Position numbers and translations under genes: made by a program | The notes under the pieces: generated by a model | The model's database searches: none | What the model was told of the DNA's origin: nothing | What the model saw: the letters and a program-made list of their open reading frames with translations, nothing else | Shown here: positions 27,274-36,033 of the stretch, in pieces | Layout: the number at the start of each line of letters is the position of its first letter | Numbering within the stretch: the first letter of the stretch is position 1 | Assembly (NCBI GenBank): GCA_002299425.1 | Contig: DBNW01000061.1 | Span: 670-49,564, forward strand | DNA from: Methylococcaceae bacterium UBA662 | GTDB taxonomy: Bacteria > Pseudomonadota > Gammaproteobacteria > Methylococcales > Methylomonadaceae | Direction of reading: 5' to 3' | Length of the DNA: 48,895 nucleotides

Positions 27274-28055
27274 TGTTGAACATTTCATCGCTTGATCAAT
27301 TTTACGGAGAAAGCCATACGTTGTGGGATTTGCAGCTCGACATACCCGAAGGCGCCTGTGTCTGTCTGATGGGTCGCAATGGCGTCGGCAAGACGACTCT
27401 GCTCAAGTGCATCATGGGTCTGATACCGATTCGCAACGGTACGATCGCATTCGACGGTTTCGACATCACGCACCTGAAGCCGGAACAGCGGGCTGATCTC
27501 GGCATCGGTTACGTGCCGCAGGGCCGAGAAATATTTCCGCTGCTGACGGTCGGCGAGAATCTGGAGACCGGATTGCGCGCGGCGCGCAAGCGGGGCATCA
27601 AAAAGGTACCAGAACACATATTCGAGATTTTTCCGGTATTGAGGCAAATGTTGAAACGGCGTGGCGGCGACTTGTCCGGCGGCCAGCAACAGCAATTGGC
27701 AATCGGTCGCGCGCTCGTGCTGAATCCAAAATTGCTGATTCTCGACGAGCCGACCGAGGGCATACAACCGAATATTGTCAGCGAAATCGGCGACGTGATC
27801 ATTCGTCTGAACCGGGCGCGCGGCATCGATACGCCGCTGATCAGGGCGTGGTCAGAAGTCAACGACGAAGTGCGTGAAGCGATCAAAACGATCAACCGCG
27901 ACATGGGCGTGACGGTATTGCTGGTCGAACAGAAGCTGCCGTTCGCGCGTAAGGTCGCGGATCGTTTTTGCATCATCGAGCGTGGCCGCAGCGTCGCAGC
28001 CGGCGACATCGGGGCACTGAACGAAGCGATGATCAAGCGTTACCTAACGGTTTGA
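27273..28055 (+). CDS. urtE: Urea ABC transporter, ATP-binding protein UrtE
   Basis: A 260-aa ATPase partner of UrtD. Walker A is GRNGVGKTT near residue 35; the signature is LSGGQQQQLAIGRAL; Walker B with the UrtE-specific tail is LILDEPTEGIQPNIV. It is about 25-30 residues longer than many UrtE proteins, with the extra stretch (about 188-218, RARGIDTPLIRAWSEVNDE) between the GIQP motif and the switch region LLVEQKLPFARKVAD. The latter wording also occurs in amide/urea transporters of the FmdF kind. It ends the transporter block, 133 bases before atzF. Confidence 0.93.
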   Translation: MLNISSLDQFYGESHTLWDLQLDIPEGACVCLMGRNGVGKTTLLKCIMGLIPIRNGTIAFDGFDITHLKPEQRADLGIGYVPQGREIFPLLTVGENLETGLRAARKRGIKKVPEHIFEIFPVLRQMLKRRGGDLSGGQQQQLAIGRALVLNPKLLILDEPTEGIQPNIVSEIGDVIIRLNRARGIDTPLIRAWSEVNDEVREAIKTINRDMGVTVLLVEQKLPFARKVADRFCIIERGRSVAAGDIGALNEAMIKRYLTV

Positions 28056-28188
28056 TGCGCAAGTCGCGCCGTTCGCGGCCCTAGATGTTTGGAAAAACCA
28101 TTTTTCTGTTCTTGTCGACGTCGACCGGATCGCCTCAGCGTTGGTAACGGAACGTCCGGCTCATGATAATTCTAAGGAGTGGCTCACT

Positions 28189-29994
28189 ATGTTCAAACCC
28201 GGAATGGCCTGGACGTTGGTCGACTGGCAAGCGGCTTATCGAAGCGGAAAATTGCGTCCCGACGCACTTTTTACGCTGCTCGACGCATGGGATGCGGGCG
28301 ATCCGGCGTGGATTGCGCTGGCCCGGCCGGAGCAACTGGCGGAGCAACTGGCGCAGCTGGCGCTTCGTTTGGAACGGGCGGCAGGTGATCTTAGCGGACT
28401 GCCGCTTTACGGTGTTCCTTTCGCCGTCAAGGACAATATCGACGTGCAACGCTGGCAAACTAGCGCGGCGTGTCCCGCTTTCGCTTACGAAGCCGTGAAC
28501 GATGCGGCCGTCGTTGCGCGTTTGCGGGAAGCGGGCGCCGTCGTCGTTGGCAAGACGAACCTCGACCAGTTCGCGACCGGCTTAGTCGGCACGCGCTCGC
28601 CTTATGGCGCAGTGCCGAACAGTTTCAATCCCGACTATGTTTGTGGCGGTTCGAGTTCCGGTTCTGCAAGCGTCGTCGCGAGGGGTCTGCTGCCTTTTTC
28701 ACTCGGAACCGACACGGCAGGTTCTGGCCGCGTGCCGGCGGGGTTCAACAATATCGTCGGCCTGAAACCGACGCGCGGTTGGCTATCCACGACCGGCCTG
28801 GTTCCGGCGTGCCGCACGCTCGATTGCATTTCGGTGTTCGCGTTGACGGTGGCCGATGCGCTGGCCGTCGCTGAAATCGCCGCAGGCTTCGACAGCGCCG
28901 ATCCTTACAGTCGCAGAAACCCGAACGATGCGCCGGTTGCGTTCGGAGCCTCTTTGCGGTTGGCGGTTCCCGACCCGCTCGAATTTTTCGGCGACGAACC
29001 ATCGCGATTGGCGTTCGATCAGGCACTCGCCGAATTGAAGGTGCTCGGCGCGACCGTTGAACGCATCGGCTTCGGGCCGTTCCGGGAATTGGCCGAGCAG
29101 CTTTATCAAGGCAGTTGGCTCGCAGAACGCACCGTCGCGCTGGAGTCTGTTTTGCAAAACTGGCCCGAAGCGGTCGATCCGGTGGTGCGCGGCATCGTCG
29201 AAAAAGGCATCGACTACAGTGCCTGCGATGCTTACAAGGCCGAGTACAAGCGCGCCGAGCTGGCGCGCGAAATTGGCGAATTACTGAGCCATTACGATGC
29301 GCTGGTGGTGCCGACGTCGCCGACGGTACGCACGTTGGCCGAAATAGCGTCTGAGCCGATCGTCTACAACGCCCAGTTCGGAACGTACACGAATTTCGTC
29401 AATCTCGCCGATCTTTGCGCATTGGCGGTGCCGGCCAGTATGCGTGCGGACGGCCTGCCGTTCGGCATTACGTTAATCGCTCCGGCCTGGCGCGATCGGG
29501 CGTTGGCCGCGTTCGGAAAACACTGGCAGACGGCCTTGAGGTTGCCGTTAGGCGCGACCGGCCGGCCGTTTTCGGACGGTTCCGCATCCGGACAACCGGC
29601 CGGCTGCGTGCGCGTTGCGGTCGTCGGCGCACACCTGACCGGCATGCCGTTGAATCATCAGCTCACCGGCAGAAATGCGGTGCGCGTTGAAGCGGCGAGT
29701 AGCGCTCCGGTTTACCGGCTTTACGCGCTGTCTGGCACCGAGCCGCCGAAGCCGGGGCTGGTGCGCTGCGCCGACGGTGCTTCGATCAATCTCGAATTGT
29801 GGGACGTACCGCTGGCCCGGTTCGGCGAATTCGTCGCCGAAATCGCGCCGCCGCTGGGTATCGGCAACGTGGAGCTGTCCGATGGGCAATGGGTCAAGGG
29901 GTTCATCTGCGAGCCGTGGGCTCTGCAAGACGCCTTGGATATTACTGAATTCGGCGGTTGGCTAGCCTATCTCGCCGACCGAAACAACGTTTGA
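28189..29994 (+). CDS. atzF: Allophanate hydrolase
   Basis: A 601-aa amidase-signature enzyme that splits allophanate to two ammonia and CO2. The catalytic Lys is in VKDNID (about residue 80), with the Ser-cisSer-Lys triad completed by CGGSSSGSA and LGTDTAGSGRVPAG (about 155-180). GLKPTRGWLSTTGLVPACRTLD is diagnostic of AtzF over other amidases. The C-terminal ~120 residues form the separate allophanate hydrolase domain (e.g. GMPLNHQLTGRNA; EFGGWLAYL). ATG 28189 follows AAGGAG by nine bases. It ends ten bases before the urea carboxylase start, so both subunits of urea amidolyase are coupled. Confidence 0.94.
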   Translation: MFKPGMAWTLVDWQAAYRSGKLRPDALFTLLDAWDAGDPAWIALARPEQLAEQLAQLALRLERAAGDLSGLPLYGVPFAVKDNIDVQRWQTSAACPAFAYEAVNDAAVVARLREAGAVVVGKTNLDQFATGLVGTRSPYGAVPNSFNPDYVCGGSSSGSASVVARGLLPFSLGTDTAGSGRVPAGFNNIVGLKPTRGWLSTTGLVPACRTLDCISVFALTVADALAVAEIAAGFDSADPYSRRNPNDAPVAFGASLRLAVPDPLEFFGDEPSRLAFDQALAELKVLGATVERIGFGPFRELAEQLYQGSWLAERTVALESVLQNWPEAVDPVVRGIVEKGIDYSACDAYKAEYKRAELAREIGELLSHYDALVVPTSPTVRTLAEIASEPIVYNAQFGTYTNFVNLADLCALAVPASMRADGLPFGITLIAPAWRDRALAAFGKHWQTALRLPLGATGRPFSDGSASGQPAGCVRVAVVGAHLTGMPLNHQLTGRNAVRVEAASSAPVYRLYALSGTEPPKPGLVRCADGASINLELWDVPLARFGEFVAEIAPPLGIGNVELSDGQWVKGFICEPWALQDALDITEFGGWLAYLADRNNV

Positions 29995-30003
29995 GGAGTT
30001 ATC

Positions 30004-33000
30004 GTGTTCCATACCGTTCTGATCGCTAATCGTGGTGAAATTGCTGTGCGCGCCATTCGCACCTTGAAGCACTTGGGGATACGAAGCATTGCCGTATATT
30101 CCGACGCCGATCGCGGTGTGGCGCATGTTCGGGATGCCGATCACGCGATCGCGCTGGGCGGTGAAAAGGCGGCCGACAGTTATTTACGGATCGAAAAAAT
30201 CATTGATGCGGCGCGGCAAAGCGGTGCTGAAGCCATTTTTCCGGGTTACGGCTTTCTTTCCGAAAGTGCCGATTTCGCCGAAGCGTGCGCAGCGGCCGGT
30301 ATCTGTTTCATCGGTCCGACGCCGCAGCAGATCCGGGAATTCGGTTTGAAGCACCGTGCCCGCGAATTGGCCGCCGCCGCTCGGGTACCAATGACGCCCG
30401 GTACCGATCTGCTCGTCGATGCCGATGCCGCTGTCGCGGCCGCCGAGCGCATCGGCTATCCGGTGATGCTGAAGAGTACCGCAGGCGGCGGCGGCATCGG
30501 TCTGATGCGTTGCGACGATGCCGTTTCGCTGCGCGAAGCTTTCGACAGCGTCAAACGCCTCGGCGAGCATTTCTTCAGAGACAGCGGCGTGTTTCTCGAA
30601 CGCTGCGTCGAATATGCCCGCCATATCGAAGTGCAGATCTTCGGGGACGGCCACGGGCGGGTCGCGGCGTTGGGTGAGCGCGATTGCTCGTTGCAGCGCC
30701 GCAGTCAGAAAGTCGTCGAGGAGACGCCTGCACCGAATCTGCCGGAGGCGACAAAAACTCGCATGCTGTCGGCGGCGGTGGCACTTGGCGAATCGGTACG
30801 CTACCGCAGCGCTGGCACCGTCGAGTTTATTTACGACAGCGTTCGCGACGAATTTTATTTTCTCGAAGTGAATACGCGGCTACAGGTTGAGCATCCGGTG
30901 ACGGAACTCGTTACCGGTCTCGATTTGATCGAGTGTATGGTGCGTGTGGCGTCGGGCGAATCGATCGATTGGCGAGCACTAACCCGGCCACCTGAAGGTG
31001 TCGCGATCGAAGTGCGCATTTATGCGGAGAACCCGCTGAAAAATTTTCAACCGAGCCCAGGGCTGTTGACCGAGGTCCATTTTCCGGAAGAAGTTCGCGT
31101 CGACGGCTGGATCGCGGCCGGTACCGAGGTTTCGACATTTTACGATCCGTTGCTGGCGAAGCTGATCGTGCACGGGCGCGACCGGCACGACGCTCTCGAA
31201 AAGCTCGAAACCGTTCTTGCCGAAACGCGCCTGCACGGCATCGTCACGAATCTGGATTATTTACGGCAGGCCGTCGCCGATCGGCGCTTTCGGGAGGGCA
31301 CGATGTGGACCCGCATGTTGGACAGCTTCACGTTTCGCTGCGCTGCGATCGAAGTTCTCGAACCGGGTACTTACAGCAGTGTGCAGGATTATCCCGGACG
31401 GCTGGGTTATTGGGATGTCGGCGTGCCGCCGTCCGGCCCGATCGATAGTTTTGCGTTTCGCGTCGCGAACCGTATCGTCGGCAATCACGAACGTGCGGCC
31501 GGACTCGAATTTACGATACAAGGTCCGGCGTTGCGCTTTCATACCGCCGCGGTCATTGCATTGACCGGTGCCGACGCACCAGCCGAACTGGATAGCGAGC
31601 CGGTCGAATACTGGCGCCCGATCTGCGTCGAAGCCGGGCAGACGCTCCGAATTGGAACGGCGATCAGCGGCTGCCGAACCTATCTTGCGGTGCGCAACGG
31701 TATCGACGTGCCGCTTTATCTGGGTAGCCGGTCAACTTTTGCGCTCGGCCGGTTCGGCGGTCATGCCGGCCGTGTTTTGCGGACGGCCGATTTGTTGTTC
31801 ATTTCACAGCCCGATTTGCCGGCCTGCACTACCCCGGCGCCGGTCGACGCACCGCGTGCGGCGGCGGCCGATCTGGTTCCGTGTTATCGCACTGTCTGGG
31901 ACATCGGTGTGCTTTACGGTCCGCACGGTGCGCCGGATTATTTTACCGCTGAGTCGATCGAAGCATTTTTCTCTGCCGTGTGGGAAGTACATTACAATTC
32001 CAACCGGCTCGGTGTGCGCCTGACCGGTCCAAAACCATCATGGGCGCGTGCCGACGGCGGTGAAGCCGGTTTGCATCCGTCGAATATTCATGATTGCGAA
32101 TATGCGATCGGCTCGATTAACTTTACCGGTGATTTTCCGGTGATTCTGACGCAGGACGGTCCAAGTCTCGGCGGTTTCGTCTGTCCGGTTACCATTGCGA
32201 AAGCCGAATTGTGGAAAGTGGGGCAGGTGAAGCCCGGCGACAAACTGCGGTTCCGGCCAATCAGTTATCAGCAGGCCGAGCTGCTGGAGCAGGCGCAGAC
32301 GGAAAGTTTAATCCGACTCGCCGCAGCGCCTTGCGTAACGTTGCCTACGCCTTCCCTGCATGCGTCTAAAACCGTTTCGGCGACGGTGCTGGCTGAATTG
32401 CCCGCCAACGAGGGCCGCCCGGCGGTCACTTATCGCCAGGCCGGGGATGCTTATCTGCTGCTTGAATACGGCAAAAACGTACTCGATCTGGCATTGCGCC
32501 TGCGGGTTTATTGGCTGATGAAAGCGATCCGGGCCGCACGCATCGACGGCGTCGAAGAACTGGCACCCGGCGTGCGCTCGCTTCAGGTCCGTTACGACAA
32601 TCGCCGTCTGCATCAACGTGAACTGGTCGCGCGGCTTTTGGAACTCGAAGAAGCGTTGGGCAGCGTCGATGACACGATCGTGCCGACCCGTATCGTCCAT
32701 CTGCCGCTGGCTTTCGAAGACAGTGCTACGCTTGGTGCGGTGCAGCGCTATCGCGAAACGGTGCGCGGTGAAGCGCCGTGGCTGCCGAACAATGTCGATT
32801 TCCTGAGTCGGATCAATGGCCTTAACAGCACGGACGAGGTGCGCGAAATCGTTTACAACGCCAGTTATCTGGTGCTTGGCCTCGGTGACGTCTATCTCGA
32901 TGCGCCTTGCGCTGTTCCGCTCGACCCGCGGCATCGTCTGCTTAGCTCAAAATACAATCCGGCGCGGACTTTCACCGCCGAAGGCACGGTCGGTATCGGC

Positions 33001-33621
33001 GGCATGTATCTGTGCATCTACGGCATGGATTCGCCGGGCGGTTATCAGTTGATCGGCCGGACGTTGCCGATATGGAACACGTTCGTGAAAAACGCGCAGT
33101 TCAAGGATCGTCAGCCGTGGCTGCTGCATTTCTTCGATCAGGTGCGGTTTTATCCGGTCGATGAAAAAGAATTGCTCGAAATGCGCGAATCGTTCCGCGA
33201 AGGTCTGGCGCCAATCCGCATCGAAGAAGACATGTTCGATTTTACCGCGTATCGGAGATTTCTCGCCGAGCACAGCGACAGCATCGAGTCGTTTCAACAA
33301 CGGCAACGGCAGGCGTTTGACGCAGAAGCGAGGCGCTGGCAGCAGCAGGACGCGAGCACGCCGGCACCGTTGCAAAGTGCCGGGACGAACGATTCGGAAG
33401 AAAGCGGTTATAAAGTGACTGCCGAAATCAGCGGCAATGTCTGGAAAATTCTGGTTGAGCCGGGCAAACGGATCGAAGCCGGCGAGCGGGTACTGATCGT
33501 CGAGGCGATGAAAATGGAGTTGGCGGTGCAGGCACCGGTGGCTGGAACAGTAAAGGCCCTGCTGTGCCAACCGGGGCAGACGGTGTTTCCCGGCGATGCG
33601 TTATTGCTGCTCGAAACGTAG
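30004..33621 (+). CDS. uca: Urea carboxylase (biotin-dependent)
   Basis: A 1205-aa biotin enzyme turning urea, bicarbonate and ATP into allophanate. About 1-450 is biotin carboxylase (FHTVLIANRGEIAVRAIRT; ATP loop KSTAGGGGIGLM; EVNTRLQVEHPVTE). About 455-1080 is the carboxyltransferase made of KipA-like and KipI-like halves (e.g. PGRLGYWDVGVPPSGPID). The biotinyl domain at the end has the modified Lys in VEAMKMEL near residue 1168. The start is GTG 30004 with GAGGAG seven bases upstream, overlapping the atzF stop. Guanidine carboxylase is the main alternative, but the urt genes and lack of DUF1989 partners favour urea. Confidence 0.92.
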   Translation: MFHTVLIANRGEIAVRAIRTLKHLGIRSIAVYSDADRGVAHVRDADHAIALGGEKAADSYLRIEKIIDAARQSGAEAIFPGYGFLSESADFAEACAAAGICFIGPTPQQIREFGLKHRARELAAAARVPMTPGTDLLVDADAAVAAAERIGYPVMLKSTAGGGGIGLMRCDDAVSLREAFDSVKRLGEHFFRDSGVFLERCVEYARHIEVQIFGDGHGRVAALGERDCSLQRRSQKVVEETPAPNLPEATKTRMLSAAVALGESVRYRSAGTVEFIYDSVRDEFYFLEVNTRLQVEHPVTELVTGLDLIECMVRVASGESIDWRALTRPPEGVAIEVRIYAENPLKNFQPSPGLLTEVHFPEEVRVDGWIAAGTEVSTFYDPLLAKLIVHGRDRHDALEKLETVLAETRLHGIVTNLDYLRQAVADRRFREGTMWTRMLDSFTFRCAAIEVLEPGTYSSVQDYPGRLGYWDVGVPPSGPIDSFAFRVANRIVGNHERAAGLEFTIQGPALRFHTAAVIALTGADAPAELDSEPVEYWRPICVEAGQTLRIGTAISGCRTYLAVRNGIDVPLYLGSRSTFALGRFGGHAGRVLRTADLLFISQPDLPACTTPAPVDAPRAAAADLVPCYRTVWDIGVLYGPHGAPDYFTAESIEAFFSAVWEVHYNSNRLGVRLTGPKPSWARADGGEAGLHPSNIHDCEYAIGSINFTGDFPVILTQDGPSLGGFVCPVTIAKAELWKVGQVKPGDKLRFRPISYQQAELLEQAQTESLIRLAAAPCVTLPTPSLHASKTVSATVLAELPANEGRPAVTYRQAGDAYLLLEYGKNVLDLALRLRVYWLMKAIRAARIDGVEELAPGVRSLQVRYDNRRLHQRELVARLLELEEALGSVDDTIVPTRIVHLPLAFEDSATLGAVQRYRETVRGEAPWLPNNVDFLSRINGLNSTDEVREIVYNASYLVLGLGDVYLDAPCAVPLDPRHRLLSSKYNPARTFTAEGTVGIGGMYLCIYGMDSPGGYQLIGRTLPIWNTFVKNAQFKDRQPWLLHFFDQVRFYPVDEKELLEMRESFREGLAPIRIEEDMFDFTAYRRFLAEHSDSIESFQQRQRQAFDAEARRWQQQDASTPAPLQSAGTNDSEESGYKVTAEISGNVWKILVEPGKRIEAGERVLIVEAMKMELAVQAPVAGTVKALLCQPGQTVFPGDALLLLET

Positions 33622-33655
33622 CCGGGCCCTGACAGAAGGGCTGGGTTATAAATAA

Positions 33656-33921
33656 GGCATCGGCGTTGTCCGTTATGATGACACCATTGATGCGTACCGA
33701 AAGTTAAAGAGCGAAAAGTTAGCCAGTCGCTTAGCGTAAGCCGCACCGAAGAAGCCGATTTATGCGTTGTTGCGGTTGCCAAAAATCTGTTTTAAAAAAG
33801 AAACGGTCAATTTGCGCTGCGCTTGACGTGCTATCAAGAAATTACCTGCCCGACTTGCGGCAGTCCCGACATTATGAAATCAGGCCGCAGCGCGTTTTTA
33901 AGCGCTCGTAGAAGATATTGA
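33656..33921 (+). pseudogene. Transposase-like debris at the right end of the island
   Basis: Between the urea carboxylase stop and the right repeat lie short broken frames. 33796-33921 encodes a zinc-ribbon start, TCPTCGSPDIMKSGRS, like the N-terminus of IS1-type InsA or related transposases, then runs out of frame and stops. 33656-33739 encodes 27 codons (YDDTIDAYRKLKSEK) that look coding but that I cannot place; it is followed by a shifted frame. The rest of this 309-base stretch shows nothing else. Probably the worn remains of one or more insertion sequences at the junction. Confidence 0.55.
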
Positions 33922-33930
33922 ACAGGCTCT

Positions 33931-34066
33931 AAAGAAGACCGCGTTGTTGAAGAAAATTAACGGCCCTGCGGCTTACCGCCGCTGATTAACTGTCTAGGCC
34001 TTTTGCATGACTCGACCCGCCCGAGCGCAATCCTAACCGATCAAACAAGGCCAAATCTTGGTTGGT
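33931..34066. repeat. Right copy of the 136-bp direct repeat flanking the urea island
   Basis: Matches 14630-14765 at 134 of 136 positions. Here the first 30 bases are a stray copy of the carbonic anhydrase 3' end (encoding KEDRVVEEN and stop), and the remainder is the genuine 3' end of bioB. Confidence 0.95.
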
Positions 34067-34960
34067 CATGGGGTTGGCCGTGGTCAACAGTTTATCCCCA
34101 TAAAAAATCGAATTCGCCCCGGCCAAAAAGCACAAGGCTTGCATTTCATCGCTCATGCCGTTGCGGCCTGCTGACAAACGCACCCGCGAGGCGGGCATTA
34201 GGATGCGGGCGGCGGCGAGGGTGCGGACGAACACAAAAGGGTCTAATTTTTCCGTACCCATCAGCGGCGTGCCTTCGACCTGCACCAACAGGTTGATCGG
34301 CACGCTTTCAGGATGCCGGGGCAGGTTTGCCAATTGCCGCAGCAATTTTGCCCGGTCATCCTCGCTCTCGCCCATGCCGAGAATGCCACCGCAGCAGACA
34401 TTGATGCCGGCTTGCCTAACCCGTTCCAACGTATCTAAACGGTCTTGGTAGGTGCGGGTGGTGATGACTTCGGCATAATACTCCTCGGACGTGTCGAGAT
34501 TATGGTTGTAATAATCCAGACCGCCTTCCTTCAAGCGGGCGGTTTGTTGGTCGGTCAACATCCCTAAGGTGACGCAAGTCTCCAGTCCTAACGCTTTCAC
34601 CCCTTGCACCATTTCCACCACGCGCTCGATGTCGCGGTCTTTCGGTTGTCGCCAAGCCGCGCCCATGCAAAACCGGGAGGCACCCTGGTTTTTAGCCTGT
34701 CGCGCTGCGGCTAGCACCTTATCCACCGGCATCAACGCTTCCGTGGTCAAGCTTGAATCATAACGGGCACTTTGCGGGCAGTAGCCGCAATCCTCCGAAC
34801 ACGCACCGGTCTTGATGCTTAACAGGCTGCTAATCTGGATCTCGTTAGGGTCAAAGTGCTGGCGATGGACGTTTTGGGCAGTAAAAATAAGGTCGTTAAA
34901 AGGCATTGCAAGTAGGGCCTGAATTTCTTCAAGCTGCCAATCATGGCGAGTTAGGGACAT
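33986..34960 (-). CDS. bioB: Biotin synthase
   Basis: Radical-SAM enzyme of 324 aa that inserts sulfur into dethiobiotin. The radical-SAM cluster cysteines are Cys54, Cys58 and Cys61 (CSEDCGYC); LDYYNHNLDTSEEYY, CCGGILGMGE and GANSIFYGDKLLT are family hallmarks. The start is ATG 34960, divergent from comF with 59 bases between. No other bio gene is in the window. Its 3' end lies in the right 136-bp repeat; biotin from this pathway is the cofactor of the island's urea carboxylase. Confidence 0.96.
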   Translation of the reverse strand: MSLTRHDWQLEEIQALLAMPFNDLIFTAQNVHRQHFDPNEIQISSLLSIKTGACSEDCGYCPQSARYDSSLTTEALMPVDKVLAAARQAKNQGASRFCMGAAWRQPKDRDIERVVEMVQGVKALGLETCVTLGMLTDQQTARLKEGGLDYYNHNLDTSEEYYAEVITTRTYQDRLDTLERVRQAGINVCCGGILGMGESEDDRAKLLRQLANLPRHPESVPINLLVQVEGTPLMGTEKLDPFVFVRTLAAARILMPASRVRLSAGRNGMSDEMQALCFLAGANSIFYGDKLLTTANPMTNQDLALFDRLGLRSGGSSHAKGLDS

Positions 34961-35019
34961 TTCGTGCGCTCCGGTCTATAGTTGTCAGCGGGCATCCACC
35001 CCACCGATCATTTTTTGTA

Positions 35020-35727
35020 ATGAAAAAAACATACCACTGGCTAAGTAGTATACAAGATTGCCTGCTGCCGCCCACTTGCCTGTTGTGTGGCCATGAGGGT
35101 GATAACCGGCGGGATATATGTCAGCCGTGTTACGGCCTTTTGCCCTGGCATACGACCGGCTGTGTCCGTTGCGGGGCAGCTTTAGAAGCTGACTTAGGCA
35201 CAGATTGCTTATGCGGCCTGTGTCTATCTGCCCCGCCTGCTTTTGCCACAACCCAAGCCCCTTTCATTTACCAAGGGGCTGTCCGGCATTTAATCACATC
35301 ACTTAAGTTTAATGCCACTTACCCAAACGCCCGGCTGTTAGGGCAACTGCTGGCAGAACACGTCAGCCATACAGTGGCACTGCCCGAATTGATCATCCCC
35401 GTACCCCTAAACCTAGCCCGCTACCGCCAGCGGGGCTTTAACCAAGCCATCGAGATAGCCAAGACAGTAGCCCAGGAATTAAACTTACCGCTGGATTTGG
35501 CCTGCTGCCGACGCCCCCAAGATACTGCCCCACAAACCTCTTTATCGGCAAGACAACGCCAGCAAAACATGAAAGGGGCTTTTGCTGTTGTCAAACCGCT
35601 CCGTGCGCACCATGTAGCCATCCTAGACGATGTCATGACCACCGGCTCAACCGTACACGCGCTGGCGTTAGCATTGAAAAAAGCAGGGGTGGAACGGGTG
35701 GATGTTTGGGTTTGTGCTAGGGCATGA
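35020..35727 (+). CDS. comF: ComF family phosphoribosyltransferase-like protein
   Basis: A 235-aa protein. The N-terminal zinc-finger-like segment has paired cysteines (CLLPPTCLLCGH, CQPCY, CVRCG, CLCGLC, about 13-70). The C-terminal type I PRTase domain has the PRPP loop VAILDDVMTTGSTVHA near residue 205 and the ComF-typical PVPLNLARYRQRGFNQA near 130. ComF/GntX proteins act in DNA uptake or gluconate use; which applies here is unknown. ATG 35020 begins the conserved part; an upstream in-frame extension overlaps bioB and is not used. Confidence 0.88.
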   Translation: MKKTYHWLSSIQDCLLPPTCLLCGHEGDNRRDICQPCYGLLPWHTTGCVRCGAALEADLGTDCLCGLCLSAPPAFATTQAPFIYQGAVRHLITSLKFNATYPNARLLGQLLAEHVSHTVALPELIIPVPLNLARYRQRGFNQAIEIAKTVAQELNLPLDLACCRRPQDTAPQTSLSARQRQQNMKGAFAVVKPLRAHHVAILDDVMTTGSTVHALALALKKAGVERVDVWVCARA

Positions 35728-35773
35728 AAGCGGTGCGCACTCGGCAAACGCTTATTGCTTTCATGGTGCTGTG

Positions 35774-36010
35774 ATGCCCAAGCTGACACAAGGCAATCTC
35801 AACAAAGTTGAATTGAATGGCTCACCATTTCCTGAACAACGCCAAGGCGCAGCCGTAACCAACTTTGAAGCCCGTTTGCCATCGCCACATTCAGCATTGG
35901 CGCAGGAAACCTTGAAAGACCCATCTGTTCGACTTTCTCGGGCTAGGCAACGATGCCCACGCACGCGCAATTGAAAACGGACGGCTACACCACATCACCG
36001 TACTGCTGGA
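35774..36010 (+). pseudogene. Broken YhcG/DUF1016-type nuclease gene fragment
   Basis: The frame from ATG 35774 encodes VTNFEARLPSPHSALAQETLKDP, which matches the centre of DUF1016 (YhcG, PD-(D/E)XK) proteins. Right after KDP the frame is lost, and the expected continuation (LFDFLGLGNDAHARAIENG) is read in another frame. The N-terminal DUF1016 domain and most of the nuclease domain are missing. YhcG genes frequently sit in defence islands, which fits the CRISPR array beside it. Confidence 0.7.
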
Positions 36011-36033
36011 GCCGAATAATCCTTATCAACCGT

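Larger units (their letters stand above)
14766..33930. mobile_element. 19.2-kb inserted genomic island for urea acquisition and breakdown
   Basis: Bounded by the 136-bp direct repeats and splitting the convergent carbonic anhydrase and bioB genes. Cargo, left to right: clpB remnant, LuxR-type response regulator and transporter-fused hybrid kinase (-), lipoprotein (-), porin, urtABCDE, allophanate hydrolase, urea carboxylase, transposase-like debris. Codon choice is visibly different from the flanks, with many TCG, CCG and GCG codons and frequent GATCG/TCGCG strings, while flanking genes favour GCC, TTG and CAA. There is no integrase inside. The long repeat fits a single crossover of circular DNA carrying the same junction, or a tandem duplication, better than a transposon target duplication. 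Confidence 0.85.

Noticed and set aside
28056..28188. ykkC guanidine riboswitch before the allophanate hydrolase gene
   Set aside because: No conserved core sequence is present; only a short palindrome (28114-28125).
16308..34960. Long antisense open frames over the kinase, urt, atzF, carboxylase and metH genes
   Set aside because: GC-rich shadow frames with Arg/His-rich low-complexity translations and no family resemblance.
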